Numbered from the stretch's first letter, positions 7,736-17,707 are shown. The stretch: 64,000 bases of DNA from Rhodanobacter sp. AS-Z3 (GCF_029224025.1 NZ_CP119392.1:829001-893000), one strand, 5' to 3'. Numbers and translations are program-made. The notes: generated by a model not told the origin, from the sequence alone.

Positions 7736-10390
7736 TCAGTGATTCAACACACTACCGATGATTTCGGCCAGATTGCGGGAAAGCCCGCGATGCGCCGCCA
7801 GTTCCACGATCACCGTTCTTGCCGCCTCGCGTCGCCGCGGCTCCAGTCTCTGCCAGCCATTGAATGCCGTGGCCAGTCGCGCCGCCACTTGCGGGTTCAG
7901 TGCGTCCAGCGCGATCAGTCGTTCGGCCAGCAGCCGATAGCCCGCGCCATCTACGCGATGGAAGCCGCTCGGGTTGTTGCGCACAAAGGCACCCAGCAGG
8001 GACTGCACACGATTCGGATTCTTCAGCGTGAATGCCGGGTCCGCTTCCAGCATCTGTACACGGGCCAGCGCCGGCTCGCCCGGCAGTTGCGCCTGTACCG
8101 AGAACCACTTGTCCAGCGCCAGTGCGTTACCCGCGTGGCGTAGGCGGAATGCCGCCAGTGCCGACGCCGCCTGATCGGCACCGTGGCGTACCAGTACAGA
8201 CAGCGCGGCGAGTCGATCGGTCATGCTGGGTGCTTCACGCACTTGCTGGTCTGCCAGTGCACACGCACCGTCATGGTCGAGCAGTGCCAGCAATTCGAGC
8301 ACGCGACGCTTCAGTCGCCGGCGCGCCTGACTGGCGGCATCCAGTCCGATCGACGTCTGCGCCGCCAGCGCGGCGTAGCGCTGTTGCAACGCAGCGGCGC
8401 CCAGCCTTTCGGCCAACCGCTGCTGCAAGGTCTGGCGCAAATGATGGATATGCGCCGGATCGATGGATGACTCCCGCTCGGCCAGCTCGATTTCGCCCGG
8501 CGGGGTCAGCAGGTCGGCCAGCAAGGCATCGTCAATGGCGGCGTTGTCGAACAGACCTGCCAGCGCCTCCGACCACGCCAGCAAGGCGCTCTCGGAGGCG
8601 CCGTCACGAAGATTCTCGTAGGCGCGCGCTGCCAGTTGCTGACCAGCCTCCCAGCGATTGAAGCCATCGACGTCGTGGGCCAGCAGCAATGCAAGGTCGG
8701 CGGGGGGGTAGTCGCACTCCAGCAGTACCGGCGCAGAGAAACCACGCAGCAGCGACGGTACAGGTCGCGCTGCCACCCCGCTGAACACAAACGACTGCTC
8801 GATCTGGCGCAACACCACGACCTGTTCCAGCGCGCCGCTGGACGCATGGCCGTCCAGATGCAGTGGCAGCATTCTTCCAGTGTGGTCGAACAACGCCAGT
8901 TTGACCGGGATCGGCAGGGCAGCGCGCGCATCGCTGCCAGCGACCGCAGGCGCGTGCTGGGTCAGCGTCAGCGTGTACTGCTGCCGTTCGGCGTCGTAAT
9001 GGCCATGCGCTTTCAGTCTGGGTGTACCCGGCTGCCCGTACCAGGCGAGGTACGGCATCAGGTCGGTCTGGTTGGCTTCGCCCAGTGCGCCGAGGAAATC
9101 TTCCAGCGTGGCGGCGCGGCCGTCATTGCGTTCGAAGTAGCGGTCCATGCCGCGACGGAAGCCCTCCGGGCCGAGTGCGCCGGCGAGCATGCGCACCAGC
9201 TCGGAGCCTTTCTCGTACACCGTGGCGGTATAGAAATTGTTGATCTCGCTGTACTGCGCCGGGCGCACCGGATGCGCCAGCGGGCCGGCATCTTCGGGGA
9301 ATTGCGCGCGCCGCAGCAGGGCCACGTCCTCGATGCGCTTCAGCGGCGCCGAATTCATGTCGGCCGAGAAGCTCTGCTCGCGGAACACCGTGAGACCTTC
9401 TTTCAGGCTCAGCTGGAACCAGTCACGGCAGGTGACGCGGTTGCCGCTCCAGTTGTGGAAATACTCGTGCGCCACCACCGCCTCCACGTGACGGTATTCG
9501 TCGTCCGTGGTGGAATCCGGTTCGGCCAGCAGGCATTTCGCGTTGAAGATGTTGAGACCCTTGTTCTCCATCGCGCCCATGTTGAAGTCGTGGGTGGCGA
9601 CCACGTGGAAAACGTCCAGATCGTAGTTGCGGCCGTAGACCTGCTCGTCCCAGCGCATCGAGCGCTCCAGCGCGTCCATCGCGTAATGACAACGGTCGAT
9701 GGCATCGGCTTCGGCCCAGATCTTCAGCTGCACGGCACGACCATCGGCGGTGACGTAGTCGCGCTCCAGTACTTCCAGGCGGCCAGCAACCAGGGCAAAC
9801 AGATAGCTCGGTTTCGGATGCGGATCGACAAAGCGCGCCCAGTGGCGGCCGCCCTCCAGGTCGCCCGTACCGTCCGGATTGCCGCCGGCGAGCAGCACCG
9901 GAAAGCGCTCGCGACTGGCGCGCAAGGTAACCGTGTAACTCGACAGCACGTCGGGCCGATCGGGGAAGAAGGTGATGTGCCGGAAGCCCTCGGCTTCACA
10001 CTGGGTCAGCAGGAAACCGGTCTCGCGTGGGCCGGAAAGGTAGAGACCTTCCAGCGCGGTGTTTGCCGCGGGTTGCAGCCTTACGCGCGTTTCCAGCAGG
10101 CTGCCATCACGGGCGCCGTCCACTTCCAGCACGCTGTCGACATAGCGATACGCGGTGGCGGGAAGTGGCTCGCCATCCAGACTGATCGACAATAGTTGCA
10201 GGTTCTCGCCATCCAGCCGCAGCGGCGCGCTTTGCGCGGAATCGCGGCGCAGCCGAAGGCGTGAACACAGTTCGCTGGTATCGATGTCGAGGTCAAAATC
10301 CAGCTCGACCGTCTCGACGCGCCATGCCGGGGCACGGTAATCACGAAGACGGATCAAGGCCGGAGCGGCTTGCTCGGGGAGTGCATGCAT
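7736..10390 (-). CDS. pepN: Aminopeptidase N (M1 family)
   Basis: Cytoplasmic zinc aminopeptidase of 884 residues (E. coli PepN has 870) that removes N-terminal residues in the last steps of protein turnover. The exopeptidase motif GAMEN is at residues 272-276, and the zinc site is HEYFH at 308-312 with Glu331 (LKEGL) as third ligand. The offset from the E. coli numbering is a constant 11, so the catalytic core is intact. I take the ATG at 10390 (MHALPEQAAP) because the longer open frame to 10459 would overlap the divergent gene's start and has no family-like sequence. No strong Shine-Dalgarno precedes it. Confidence 0.96.
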   Translation of the reverse strand: MHALPEQAAPALIRLRDYRAPAWRVETVELDFDLDIDTSELCSRLRLRRDSAQSAPLRLDGENLQLLSISLDGEPLPATAYRYVDSVLEVDGARDGSLLETRVRLQPAANTALEGLYLSGPRETGFLLTQCEAEGFRHITFFPDRPDVLSSYTVTLRASRERFPVLLAGGNPDGTGDLEGGRHWARFVDPHPKPSYLFALVAGRLEVLERDYVTADGRAVQLKIWAEADAIDRCHYAMDALERSMRWDEQVYGRNYDLDVFHVVATHDFNMGAMENKGLNIFNAKCLLAEPDSTTDDEYRHVEAVVAHEYFHNWSGNRVTCRDWFQLSLKEGLTVFREQSFSADMNSAPLKRIEDVALLRRAQFPEDAGPLAHPVRPAQYSEINNFYTATVYEKGSELVRMLAGALGPEGFRRGMDRYFERNDGRAATLEDFLGALGEANQTDLMPYLAWYGQPGTPRLKAHGHYDAERQQYTLTLTQHAPAVAGSDARAALPIPVKLALFDHTGRMLPLHLDGHASSGALEQVVVLRQIEQSFVFSGVAARPVPSLLRGFSAPVLLECDYPPADLALLLAHDVDGFNRWEAGQQLAARAYENLRDGASESALLAWSEALAGLFDNAAIDDALLADLLTPPGEIELAERESSIDPAHIHHLRQTLQQRLAERLGAAALQQRYAALAAQTSIGLDAASQARRRLKRRVLELLALLDHDGACALADQQVREAPSMTDRLAALSVLVRHGADQAASALAAFRLRHAGNALALDKWFSVQAQLPGEPALARVQMLEADPAFTLKNPNRVQSLLGAFVRNNPSGFHRVDGAGYRLLAERLIALDALNPQVAARLATAFNGWQRLEPRRREAARTVIVELAAHRGLSRNLAEIIGSVLNH

Positions 10391-10457
10391 AAGAGGATGT
10401 GTGGGGCGTGGGGATCGAAAAGGATACCATGTGCCTGTTAACCCAAAGGAAAATCGC

Positions 10458-11459
10458 ATGGGCGTGACGCGTTACACCACCAAACCAGGCCACCGTGGCG
10501 AGCAGGACATCGTGACGCTCACCGACGTCGACGGCGGCCGCTGCCTGCGCATCGCATGCCACGGTGCGGCGTTGCTCAGCTTCGAGACGGATTTCGACGG
10601 AGTCACCCGCGATCTTGCCGATGGCTACGGCGATGCGGCCGAAATCGTTGCTCGACCGGGTTCGCGATTCGCCATCATGGCGCCGTTCGGCGGACGTATC
10701 GCCGATGCGCGTTATCACTTCGATGGCCAGTCGCAAGACCTTGATCCAGGCGTAACCGGTGCTGATCGCGCCAGTCGGCATGGTTTTGTTCGCGGTGTCG
10801 ACTTCGAGCTTGCCAGCCACGATGCGGATGATGATTCCGCCCGCGTCACCCTGCGCAGTCAGGCGATTCGTCCGCGGCCGGGTTATCCGCATGCGATCGA
10901 TCTGGCAGTGAGCTTCACGCTGGATGCCGGAGGTCTCACCCTGGAAGTCGTCATGCGCAATGTGGGCGACAGCGCCGCCCCGTGTTTCTTCGGTTGGCAC
11001 CCATACTTTCGCGTGGCTGACGGCGCGGTTGATGGCTGGGAATTGCAGATTCCCGCGCAGACCCTGATCCGCACCGGCGCCGACCTGATTGCGCTGGCGG
11101 GCGCCGAGGCTTACGTGCCGCTGGATGATGCGCCGGCGCTGGATTTCCGCGAGACGCGGCGGATCGGCGACAGCATCCTCGATCAGGGCTATACCGATCT
11201 GGAAGCGGATGCCGACGGTCGCATTCGCACGCGCTTGCGTGACCCGGTCAGCGGCTTTGGCATCGCGGTATGGCAGGAGAGCGGCGTGATGCATGCGTTT
11301 ACCGCGGACACGGTGAGTCGCGATGCGCGCCGCGCAGTTGCGCTCGAGCCGATGGAATGCATGGCGGACGCGTTCAACCGACCTGAGTGTGCGGCGGCGA
11401 TCCGGCTGGAACCGGGTGCCGAGCGGGTTTTCCGTTGTGGTGTGGAGATTGATTCGTGA
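10458..11459 (+). CDS. Aldose 1-epimerase family protein
   Basis: A 333-residue galactose-mutarotase-like beta-sandwich protein; such enzymes interconvert alpha and beta anomers of hexoses or hexose-6-phosphates. Visible family features are the early FGGRIADARYHFDG segment (NRI/GRI region), GFVRGVDFEL and the catalytic His region FFGWHPYF near residue 180, with an acidic residue in the C-terminal part (ALEPMECMADAFN). AAAGGAAAA precedes the ATG at 10458. The stop codon overlaps the GTG start of the next gene by four bases (GTGA), so the two are probably translated together. The sugar substrate cannot be read from the sequence. Confidence 0.85.
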   Translation: MGVTRYTTKPGHRGEQDIVTLTDVDGGRCLRIACHGAALLSFETDFDGVTRDLADGYGDAAEIVARPGSRFAIMAPFGGRIADARYHFDGQSQDLDPGVTGADRASRHGFVRGVDFELASHDADDDSARVTLRSQAIRPRPGYPHAIDLAVSFTLDAGGLTLEVVMRNVGDSAAPCFFGWHPYFRVADGAVDGWELQIPAQTLIRTGADLIALAGAEAYVPLDDAPALDFRETRRIGDSILDQGYTDLEADADGRIRTRLRDPVSGFGIAVWQESGVMHAFTADTVSRDARRAVALEPMECMADAFNRPECAAAIRLEPGAERVFRCGVEIDS

Positions 11460-12406
11460 AAGACGCCCTGCCGAGTTTCGACGATATTCGCGATGCCGCC
11501 GCACGCATCGCTCCGTACGCGCACATCACCCCGGTGCTGCGCAGCACCCGGCTGGACGCCTTGACCGGTGCCGAACTGCACTTCAAGGGCGAGCACCTGC
11601 AACGTGGCGGCGCGTTCAAGTTTCGCGGCGCGTGCAATGCGGTGTGGTCGCTTACCGACGAACAAGCCGCGCGCGGTGTGGTCACGCATTCTTCCGGCAA
11701 CCATGGCAACGCGCTGGCGCTGGCCGCCGCCACACGCGGCATCGCCGCGCACGTGGTGGTACCTGAGGGCGCGGTGCGCACCAAGCTCGAGGCGATCGAA
11801 CACGCCGGCGCCATCCTGCATCGTTGCGCAGCCACCCAGGCTGCCCGCGAAGCAAAGTGTGCCGACGTACAGCGCGAGACCGGCGCCGAGCTGGTGCACC
11901 CGTATGCCGACACGCGAGTGATGGCCGGTCAGGGCACGCTGGTGCTGGAGTTGCTGCAGCAATCCGCCGGGCTCGATGCGTTGATCACGCCGGTCGGTGG
12001 CGGCGGTCTGGCCAGCGGTGCCGCGATTGCCGCACACGGGATCGATCCGGCGCTCACGCTGTTCGGTGCCGAACCGCTCGGCGCCGATGATGCGCACCGC
12101 TCACTGCGGCAAGGCAGTCGCGTCACCACGGTGGTACCTGACACAGTTTGCGACGGTCTGCGCGCCTTGATTGGCGAGCGCAACCTCGATGCCTTGCGCG
12201 AACATCAAGTCGACGTGATCACCGTCAGCGACGCCGAAACCATTGCGGCGATGCAGCTGCTGTGGTCCGAGCTCAAGCAAGTGGTGGAAGTCTCCAGTGC
12301 CACCGTGCTGGCGGCGATCCTGCAGCAGCCGCAGCGGTTCGCGGGTCGACGCATTGGCGTGGTGCTGACGGGCGGCAATGTGGATCTCGGCGCGCTGCCG
12401 TGGTGA
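11456..12406 (+). CDS. Threonine/serine dehydratase (PLP fold II, serine racemase-like)
   Basis: PLP-dependent enzyme of 316 residues in the family of catabolic threonine dehydratases and serine racemases. The PLP lysine is in GGAFKFRGA (near residue 56), SSGNHGNALA binds the substrate carboxylate, and the GGGGL loop near residue 180 binds the cofactor phosphate. There is no C-terminal ACT domain, unlike the biosynthetic IlvA at 38278-39831, so it should not respond to isoleucine. It starts with GTG overlapping the epimerase stop. Dehydratase versus racemase activity cannot be decided here. Its stop codon directly abuts that of the convergent EamA gene (TGATCA). Confidence 0.85.
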   Translation: MKDALPSFDDIRDAAARIAPYAHITPVLRSTRLDALTGAELHFKGEHLQRGGAFKFRGACNAVWSLTDEQAARGVVTHSSGNHGNALALAAATRGIAAHVVVPEGAVRTKLEAIEHAGAILHRCAATQAAREAKCADVQRETGAELVHPYADTRVMAGQGTLVLELLQQSAGLDALITPVGGGGLASGAAIAAHGIDPALTLFGAEPLGADDAHRSLRQGSRVTTVVPDTVCDGLRALIGERNLDALREHQVDVITVSDAETIAAMQLLWSELKQVVEVSSATVLAAILQQPQRFAGRRIGVVLTGGNVDLGALPW

Positions 12407-13294
12407 TCAGGCGCGCCGTTTCGAACCCACGCCGCTGACCGCCACCAATCCAGCCAGCACGAACACGATGCCGAGCAGCTCCATCGCCGATGGCTGCTCG
12501 CGCAGGATCAGCCAGGCCAGCAGCACGCTGACGATGGGCACGCCCAAGCTGGAAATACTGGCCACCGTGGTGGGCAGTCGCTGCAACACCACCGACCACA
12601 TCCACCAGGCCAGACTGGACGCCAGGAAGACGCTGTAAGCCAGTCCGCCGATGAAGGCTGGCGTCCATTCGATCGCGCGCTCCGGCACGGCCAGTGCGAC
12701 GATCCCGAGCATCACGCCACCCAGCAACATCTGCCACGCCGTGAGGTTGAGCACGCCCGGCGCGTGTCGCTGGAACATGCGCTTGCTGAGTACGGTACCG
12801 CCGGCCCAGGCAGCGCCGCCGGCAATCGCCAACAGCGTGCTCAGCGTGCTGCCCAGGTCGTGCCACGGCTCGATGATGCAGACCAGCCCGACGGCTGCCA
12901 GCCCAACCCCGATCCAGTGACGTCGAGTGGGTCGATCACCCAAGACCAGCCACGCCAGCAGCACCGCCCAGAACGGCATCGTGTAGGCCAGCAGGGCCAC
13001 GTGTCCGGCACCGCCACCGAGCAGTGCCAACTGCTCCAGTCCCTGGAACGCGGTGGTCTGGCACAGGCCGATCAACAGCGTCGGCAACAGCGGTGGTGGC
13101 CGCAGTGATTGCCGCGACAACACCAGCGCGGCAAACAACACCGCCGCGCCGAGCAGATAACGCAACGCGGCGAAGTGGAACGGGCCGGCATACGCCAGCA
13201 CCTGCTTCATCACCACCCAGCTGTATGCCCAGATCAGAATCGTGGCGATCAACGCAAACAGCGCGCCGCGTTGGGGTGAGGGCGAAGAGGGCAT
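12407..13294 (-). CDS. EamA/DMT-family transporter
   Basis: Inner-membrane protein of 295 residues with ten predicted helices in two EamA repeats; the second repeat begins about residue 150 (GGAAWAGGTVLSKR). The family exports metabolites such as amino acids or takes up nucleotide-sugar-like compounds; the substrate is unknown. Start at 13294 (MPSSPSPQRGALFALIATILIW is trimmed here to MPSSPSPQRGAL) places the first helix right after a short polar tail. No clear Shine-Dalgarno is visible. The divergent tag gene starts 83 bp away. Confidence 0.85.
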   Translation of the reverse strand: MPSSPSPQRGALFALIATILIWAYSWVVMKQVLAYAGPFHFAALRYLLGAAVLFAALVLSRQSLRPPPLLPTLLIGLCQTTAFQGLEQLALLGGGAGHVALLAYTMPFWAVLLAWLVLGDRPTRRHWIGVGLAAVGLVCIIEPWHDLGSTLSTLLAIAGGAAWAGGTVLSKRMFQRHAPGVLNLTAWQMLLGGVMLGIVALAVPERAIEWTPAFIGGLAYSVFLASSLAWWMWSVVLQRLPTTVASISSLGVPIVSVLLAWLILREQPSAMELLGIVFVLAGLVAVSGVGSKRRA

Positions 13295-13377
13295 GGGAGG
13301 TGCAGGCGAGGGCGGGGCGACAAGTCTAGCGGCGTGGGGTAGGTTGTGCGCCAACCTTCTCCGATCTGCAGCACGCC

Positions 13378-13956
13378 ATGAGCAAAACCGCCGAATTGAA
13401 GCGTTGTCACTGGGCAGAAGGCAGTGATGCGCTGATGTGCGCTTACCACGACATCGAATGGGGTGTGCCGCTGCACGATGACCGCGCATTGTTCGAGTTC
13501 CTGATACTGGAAGGCGCGCAAGCCGGCTTGTCCTGGCGCACCGTGCTGACCAAGCGCGAAAACTACCGCAAGGCCTTTCATCAGTTCGAGATCGTCCGCG
13601 TTGCCGCGATGACCGATGGCGAACTGGAGCAGCGACTGCTCGATCCCGGCATCATCCGCAACCGCCTGAAAGTCTCGTCCACCCGTGGCAACGCGATGGC
13701 GGCGTTGCAGGTGATCGAGGAGTTCGGCAGTCTGGAGGCCTATCTCTGGTCGTTCGTCAACGGCAAGCCACTGCTGAATCGTTGGCGTGATTCGTCTGAT
13801 GTGCCGGCCAGCACCGAACTGTCTGATCGCATGAGCAAGGCGCTGAAGAAGCGCGGCTTCCGTTTCGTCGGCAGCACCATCTGCTATTCGCTGATGCAGG
13901 CTACCGGGATGATCAATGATCACCTGACCGGGTGTTTCCGGCATCGTCAGGTCTGA
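13378..13956 (+). CDS. tag: DNA-3-methyladenine glycosylase I
   Basis: Base-excision repair enzyme that removes 3-methyladenine from alkylated DNA. The 192-residue protein follows E. coli Tag closely. The structural zinc ligands Cys10, His24 (AYHDIEWG), His185 and Cys189 (NDHLTGC) are all present, as is the catalytic Glu in LEGAQAGLSW. The C-terminal half has the conserved SKALKKRGFRFVG and TICYSLMQA. It appears to be transcribed alone; there is no ada/alkA neighbour. Confidence 0.96.
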   Translation: MSKTAELKRCHWAEGSDALMCAYHDIEWGVPLHDDRALFEFLILEGAQAGLSWRTVLTKRENYRKAFHQFEIVRVAAMTDGELEQRLLDPGIIRNRLKVSSTRGNAMAALQVIEEFGSLEAYLWSFVNGKPLLNRWRDSSDVPASTELSDRMSKALKKRGFRFVGSTICYSLMQATGMINDHLTGCFRHRQV

Positions 13957-14098
13957 GCCGAGGTGGCGGGGATGATTGACGCAATCACCGACGGGCTGCC
14001 CGCTTCATCGACGCTCAGGCACGGCTTGCCGCAAAACACTGTCATTCCCCTCTGCGCGCCGCTTCAATCGGGTTCCGATTCGAGCAAGGGCAGGGCGC

Positions 14099-14605
14099 AT
14101 GAAAAAGAACGCGATGATGTTCGGCTTGCTGGTAACGCTTCTCGGCAACGGCGTGCCCGCTGCCGCCCGTACCAGCGATGCTTCAACGGCACAGGCCCAG
14201 ATCGAGCAGGTGGTCCAGCGCTTCCAGGCCGCCATCATCGCACATGACAAGACCTCCCTCGAAGCCATGTTCGTCGCTGAAGGCGGCTCGTGGTTTGAGG
14301 TGCTTGGCGAGGATGCGTACAAGCAGATCAAGGCAAAAAAACCAGAACTCGAGCGCGTTCATGCGGACAACTACCACCATTTCGCGGCCTTTGTCGGCGA
14401 CAGCAAGCAGCGGATCGAGGAGAAGTTCTCCCACGTGCGCATACAAACCGATGATGCGATCGCTTCGGTGTACTTCGACTTCTCGTTCCTGGTGGATGGC
14501 AAGGTCAACAACGTAGGTAGCGAGACTTGGCAGATGGTGCACACGACCGATGGCTGGAAGATCAGCGCCATGGCCTATTCAAGCTACCCGGACCGCGCGC
14601 GCTAA
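14099..14605 (+). CDS. Exported NTF2-like (DUF4440/SnoaL-like) protein
   Basis: 168 residues with a Sec signal peptide (about 1-24, MKKNAMMFGLLVTLLGNG then AAA) and a single NTF2-like alpha+beta barrel: an initial helix QIEQVVQRFQAAIIAHD, a strand pair around the central WFEVLGEDAY, and final strands ending TDGWKISAMAYSSY. Such domains bind small ligands or act as enzymes with few conserved residues, so no function is assigned. AGGGC precedes the ATG at 14099. It lies 45 bp before the histidine kinase gene, so it may share its transcript. Confidence 0.75.
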   Translation: MKKNAMMFGLLVTLLGNGVPAAARTSDASTAQAQIEQVVQRFQAAIIAHDKTSLEAMFVAEGGSWFEVLGEDAYKQIKAKKPELERVHADNYHHFAAFVGDSKQRIEEKFSHVRIQTDDAIASVYFDFSFLVDGKVNNVGSETWQMVHTTDGWKISAMAYSSYPDRAR

Positions 14606-14650
14606 AGTGGCGACCAGGACGCGAGCTGTGCGTCGTATCAGGGAGTCCAC

Positions 14651-15718
14651 ATGATTCGTGTCGCCGCCGCCCGCGAGGGCGCCGCTTCCATCTGGCTGCC
14701 GTGGTTCGCCGGCGCGCCACTGGTGCTGTGCATGACGGTGATGGCGTTGCCGGAGATCGGCCACGAACATGCGCTGGCGTTTCGTGGCATCTATGCGCTC
14801 GCCTACCTGCTGTGGACCTTGCCGCTGGTCGCCGTGCAACGTGCATTGCAACACCGCGTGGCGTGGCCACTGACGGTGCTCGCCCTGTTGGCACTGACCT
14901 ATCTGATGTCGATCGCCAACAACGCCGTGGCGCTGCTGCTGGCGGTGCACTGGGGTGCGGTGCCGAGCTACGACTGGCATTGGCTGTTCGGTGGGCTGGA
15001 TGGTTGCTGGCTCGCGCTGATTGCGTTCTGTGCGATCCACGCCGTGGTCGATCGCTACCAGGCGCTGCAGGCCGAGCGTGCCCGCGTGCTCGAAGCGCTG
15101 GCGCTAGCGCGTGACGCCGAGCTGCGCGCACTGCGCTATCAGCTCCACCCGCACTTTCTGTTCAACACCCTCAACGCGATTTCCACCCTGATTGCCGAGC
15201 AACGCGGCGCCGATGCAAACCGCATGCTGGCGCGACTGGCCGACCTGCTGCGTTCCACGCTGGAGCGTGGCGAAGTGAACGAGATCTCGCTGGCCGAGGA
15301 GCTGGCGTTGACCGGTCACTACCTCGACATCGAGAAAATCCGGCTGGGCGAAAGGTTAGTGCTGGACATGCGGGTAGGTGCGGACCTGCTGCAGGCCGCC
15401 GTACCGGCGCTGTTGCTGCAGCCGCTGGTGGAAAATGCGATACGCCACGGCATTGCTCCGCGCACTGCGGGAGGGCGGCTGGAGCTGCAGGTGGAGCGCG
15501 TCGGTGAGTGGCTGCAGATGCGACTGCACAACAATGGGGTGACATCGCTAAGCCCTGCCGAGGCGCCCTCACGGCCAGCCATTGGTCTGCAGAATGTGCG
15601 GGAGCGGCTGAGTTGTCTCTATGGCACTGCGCACCAGTTCGACTTCGTGCTGGCAGCAAACGGCGATTGCACCGTGCAAATCGCCGTGCCGTTCCGCCCC
15701 ATGATGGCCCCTGCATGA
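14651..15718 (+). CDS. LytS/YehU-type sensor histidine kinase
   Basis: Membrane sensor kinase of 355 residues. Four hydrophobic segments (about 15-33, 45-64, 72-98, 117-134) are followed by a short coiled coil and a His_kinase domain. The phospho-accepting histidine is His166 in LHPHFLFNTLNAI, and the ATP-lid region includes LVENAIRHGI with an IGLQNVRERL stretch. It overlaps the next gene by four bases (ATGA), which fixes the partner regulator. GGGAG precedes the ATG at 14651. The stimulus is unknown; there is no extracytoplasmic sensor domain. Confidence 0.92.
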   Translation: MIRVAAAREGAASIWLPWFAGAPLVLCMTVMALPEIGHEHALAFRGIYALAYLLWTLPLVAVQRALQHRVAWPLTVLALLALTYLMSIANNAVALLLAVHWGAVPSYDWHWLFGGLDGCWLALIAFCAIHAVVDRYQALQAERARVLEALALARDAELRALRYQLHPHFLFNTLNAISTLIAEQRGADANRMLARLADLLRSTLERGEVNEISLAEELALTGHYLDIEKIRLGERLVLDMRVGADLLQAAVPALLLQPLVENAIRHGIAPRTAGGRLELQVERVGEWLQMRLHNNGVTSLSPAEAPSRPAIGLQNVRERLSCLYGTAHQFDFVLAANGDCTVQIAVPFRPMMAPA

Positions 15719-16458
15719 GCTTGCGCGTGCTGATCGTCGACGACGAGCCGTTGGCGCGTGCCGGTGTGCGCGCAAGGCTGGACGGCCATGCCGATGTCAG
15801 TGTGATGGGCGAATGTGGCGATGGCCTGTCGGCGTTGCAGTTCCTGCAGTCGCAGTCGCCTGACCTGTTGTTCATCGATGTGGAGATGCCGGGACTGAGT
15901 GGTCTGGAGGTGCTGGAAGCGCTGACGCCGGAGCAGCGTCCGTTGACCGTGTTGTTGACCGCCTACGAGCAATTCGCCCTGCGCGCGTTCGAGTTGCGCG
16001 CGTTGGACTATCTGCTCAAGCCGGTCGATGACGAACGCTTTGCCGACGCCCTGGACCGCGCACGCGACGCGCTGGCGCTGCGACGTGGGGAGCTGCCTGG
16101 TGCGCTGACATCACGCCATGCCACCCGCTTCGAAGTTCGCCTGGGTCACCGCGTGCAACTGGTGCACGCCGATGCGATCGACTGGATCGAGGCGCAAGGT
16201 GATTACGCCGGTCTGCACGTCGGCGCGCACACGCATCTGCTGCGCGAACCATTGCAGCGACTGAGCGGTCGGCTCGATCCGGCATGCTTCGCACGCATCC
16301 ATCGCTCGACCATCGTGCGGCTGGATCGGGTGGCTGAAATGCAGCCATTGTCCAACCGCGATCATCTCTTGCGCCTGCGCGATGGCACCGTGCTGCGTGC
16401 CAGTCGCACTTATGTCGATGCGTTGCGAGCGGCGTTGCTTGGCCACGGCGTGTCTTGA
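15715..16458 (+). CDS. LytR/AlgR-type response regulator
   Basis: 247-residue response regulator: CheY-like receiver (residues 1-120) with acidic pair Asp9/Asp10, phospho-acceptor Asp55 in FIDVEMPG and Lys in LLKPVDD, then a LytTR DNA-binding domain (about 140-240; FARIHRSTIVRLDRV, RDGTVLRASRTYVD). It is translationally coupled to the kinase upstream and forms a complete two-component pair. LytTR regulators typically bind direct repeats near -80 to -50 of their targets; I did not find an obvious target pair nearby. Confidence 0.93.
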   Translation: MSLRVLIVDDEPLARAGVRARLDGHADVSVMGECGDGLSALQFLQSQSPDLLFIDVEMPGLSGLEVLEALTPEQRPLTVLLTAYEQFALRAFELRALDYLLKPVDDERFADALDRARDALALRRGELPGALTSRHATRFEVRLGHRVQLVHADAIDWIEAQGDYAGLHVGAHTHLLREPLQRLSGRLDPACFARIHRSTIVRLDRVAEMQPLSNRDHLLRLRDGTVLRASRTYVDALRAALLGHGVS

Positions 16459-16579
16459 GCCGCGTCGCATGAGCGCCCGCAGCTTGCCTTGGTTTCGCCA
16501 CAATTCATGCGTACCGTTCGGCCAGACTCTCCCGATTCCACGCTTCGCGCGTGTGACAACCCACGAGCAAGGATCACCC

Positions 16580-17707
16580 ATGCAACGCCTCCCCGGACTG
16601 GACCTGTTGCGCGCGTGGGCGATCGTCTGGGTGATGCTGTTTCACTCGTATATCGTTGGTGGTCTCGGTGAACGCTTTGCGTGGTTGTCCAGCTACGGCT
16701 GGATGGGAGTCGACCTGTTCTTCGTGCTCAGCGGTTATCTGATCGGCTATCAGTTGCTGGCTCCGTTGGTCCGTGGCGAGCCATTGGCATGGCGCGACTT
16801 CTACCGGCGGCGTGCGTTCCGCATTCTGCCGGCATTTATAACAGTGCTGGCGATTTATGTGGCCTGGCCATCCGCGCGTGAAGCACCGGGCCTGCAGCCG
16901 GCGTGGCAGTTCCTCACCTTCACGCTCAACCTGTTGATCGACTACCAGCACAACCCGGCGTTCTCGCATGCGTGGTCGCTGTGCGTGGAGGAACACTTCT
17001 ACCTGCTGTTTCCGTGGATAGCCTTCTGGATGACGCGTCGACCGTCCATCGGACGCACGCTGGCGATGGGCGTGGCCGTGGTGGCCTTCGGCATGGGCGT
17101 GCGCAGCTACGTGTGGTTGCATGACATGGCACCGGCACGCAATCAGCCTGGTCCGGCATTCGGGCTGCATTTCGTCGAAGGGATCTACTACCCGACGTGG
17201 GCGCGACTGGATGGCCTGCTTGCGGGCGTGTTGCTGGCAGCGTTGCGAGTTGGCCGGCCCGCGTGGTGGAGTCACTGGCAGGTACGACGCGGCATGCTTT
17301 TCGGCGCCAGCGGCGGCTTGTTCGCGCTGGCTTGGTGGCTATTCCGTGATCGCCTCGGGTTCTGGCCATCGGTGGTCGGCTATCCGTTGCTGTCACTCAG
17401 TCTGGCGCTGTGGGTGATGCTCGCCAGCGGCTTGCACGCACGCTGGAAGGTCCCTGGCGCGAATTGGCTGGCGCGGATTTCCTACAGTCTCTATCTCAGC
17501 CACAAGCTGGCGCTGCATGCCGTGGCAACCCAGCTTGTGCAGCCGTGGCAGATGCATGGATTCGCCGCATTCTCGCTGTATGCCGTCGGAGTGCTGGCCG
17601 TTGGCGCCGCGCTGTACTACGCGGTGGAGCAGCCGTTCCTGCGTTGGCGTGAGCGCATCGACCAGCGGCAGTCGGTGCCCGTTGCGCCAGCTGCCATGGC
17701 CTCGTGA
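16580..17707 (+). CDS. Acyltransferase 3 (OafA/YrhL-like) membrane protein
   Basis: Integral membrane O-acyltransferase of 375 residues with about ten transmembrane helices and no C-terminal SGNH domain. The family's N-terminal motif is present as LPGLDLLRAWAIVWVMLFHS, with the catalytic His in the first helix, followed by FFVLSGYLIG and FYRRRAFRILPAF. SLCVEEHFYLLFP is the conserved region of helix 5-6. Members acetylate or acylate cell-surface sugars such as O-antigen or periplasmic glucans; the acceptor is unknown. The ATG at 16580 follows GGATC. Confidence 0.9.
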   Translation: MQRLPGLDLLRAWAIVWVMLFHSYIVGGLGERFAWLSSYGWMGVDLFFVLSGYLIGYQLLAPLVRGEPLAWRDFYRRRAFRILPAFITVLAIYVAWPSAREAPGLQPAWQFLTFTLNLLIDYQHNPAFSHAWSLCVEEHFYLLFPWIAFWMTRRPSIGRTLAMGVAVVAFGMGVRSYVWLHDMAPARNQPGPAFGLHFVEGIYYPTWARLDGLLAGVLLAALRVGRPAWWSHWQVRRGMLFGASGGLFALAWWLFRDRLGFWPSVVGYPLLSLSLALWVMLASGLHARWKVPGANWLARISYSLYLSHKLALHAVATQLVQPWQMHGFAAFSLYAVGVLAVGAALYYAVEQPFLRWRERIDQRQSVPVAPAAMAS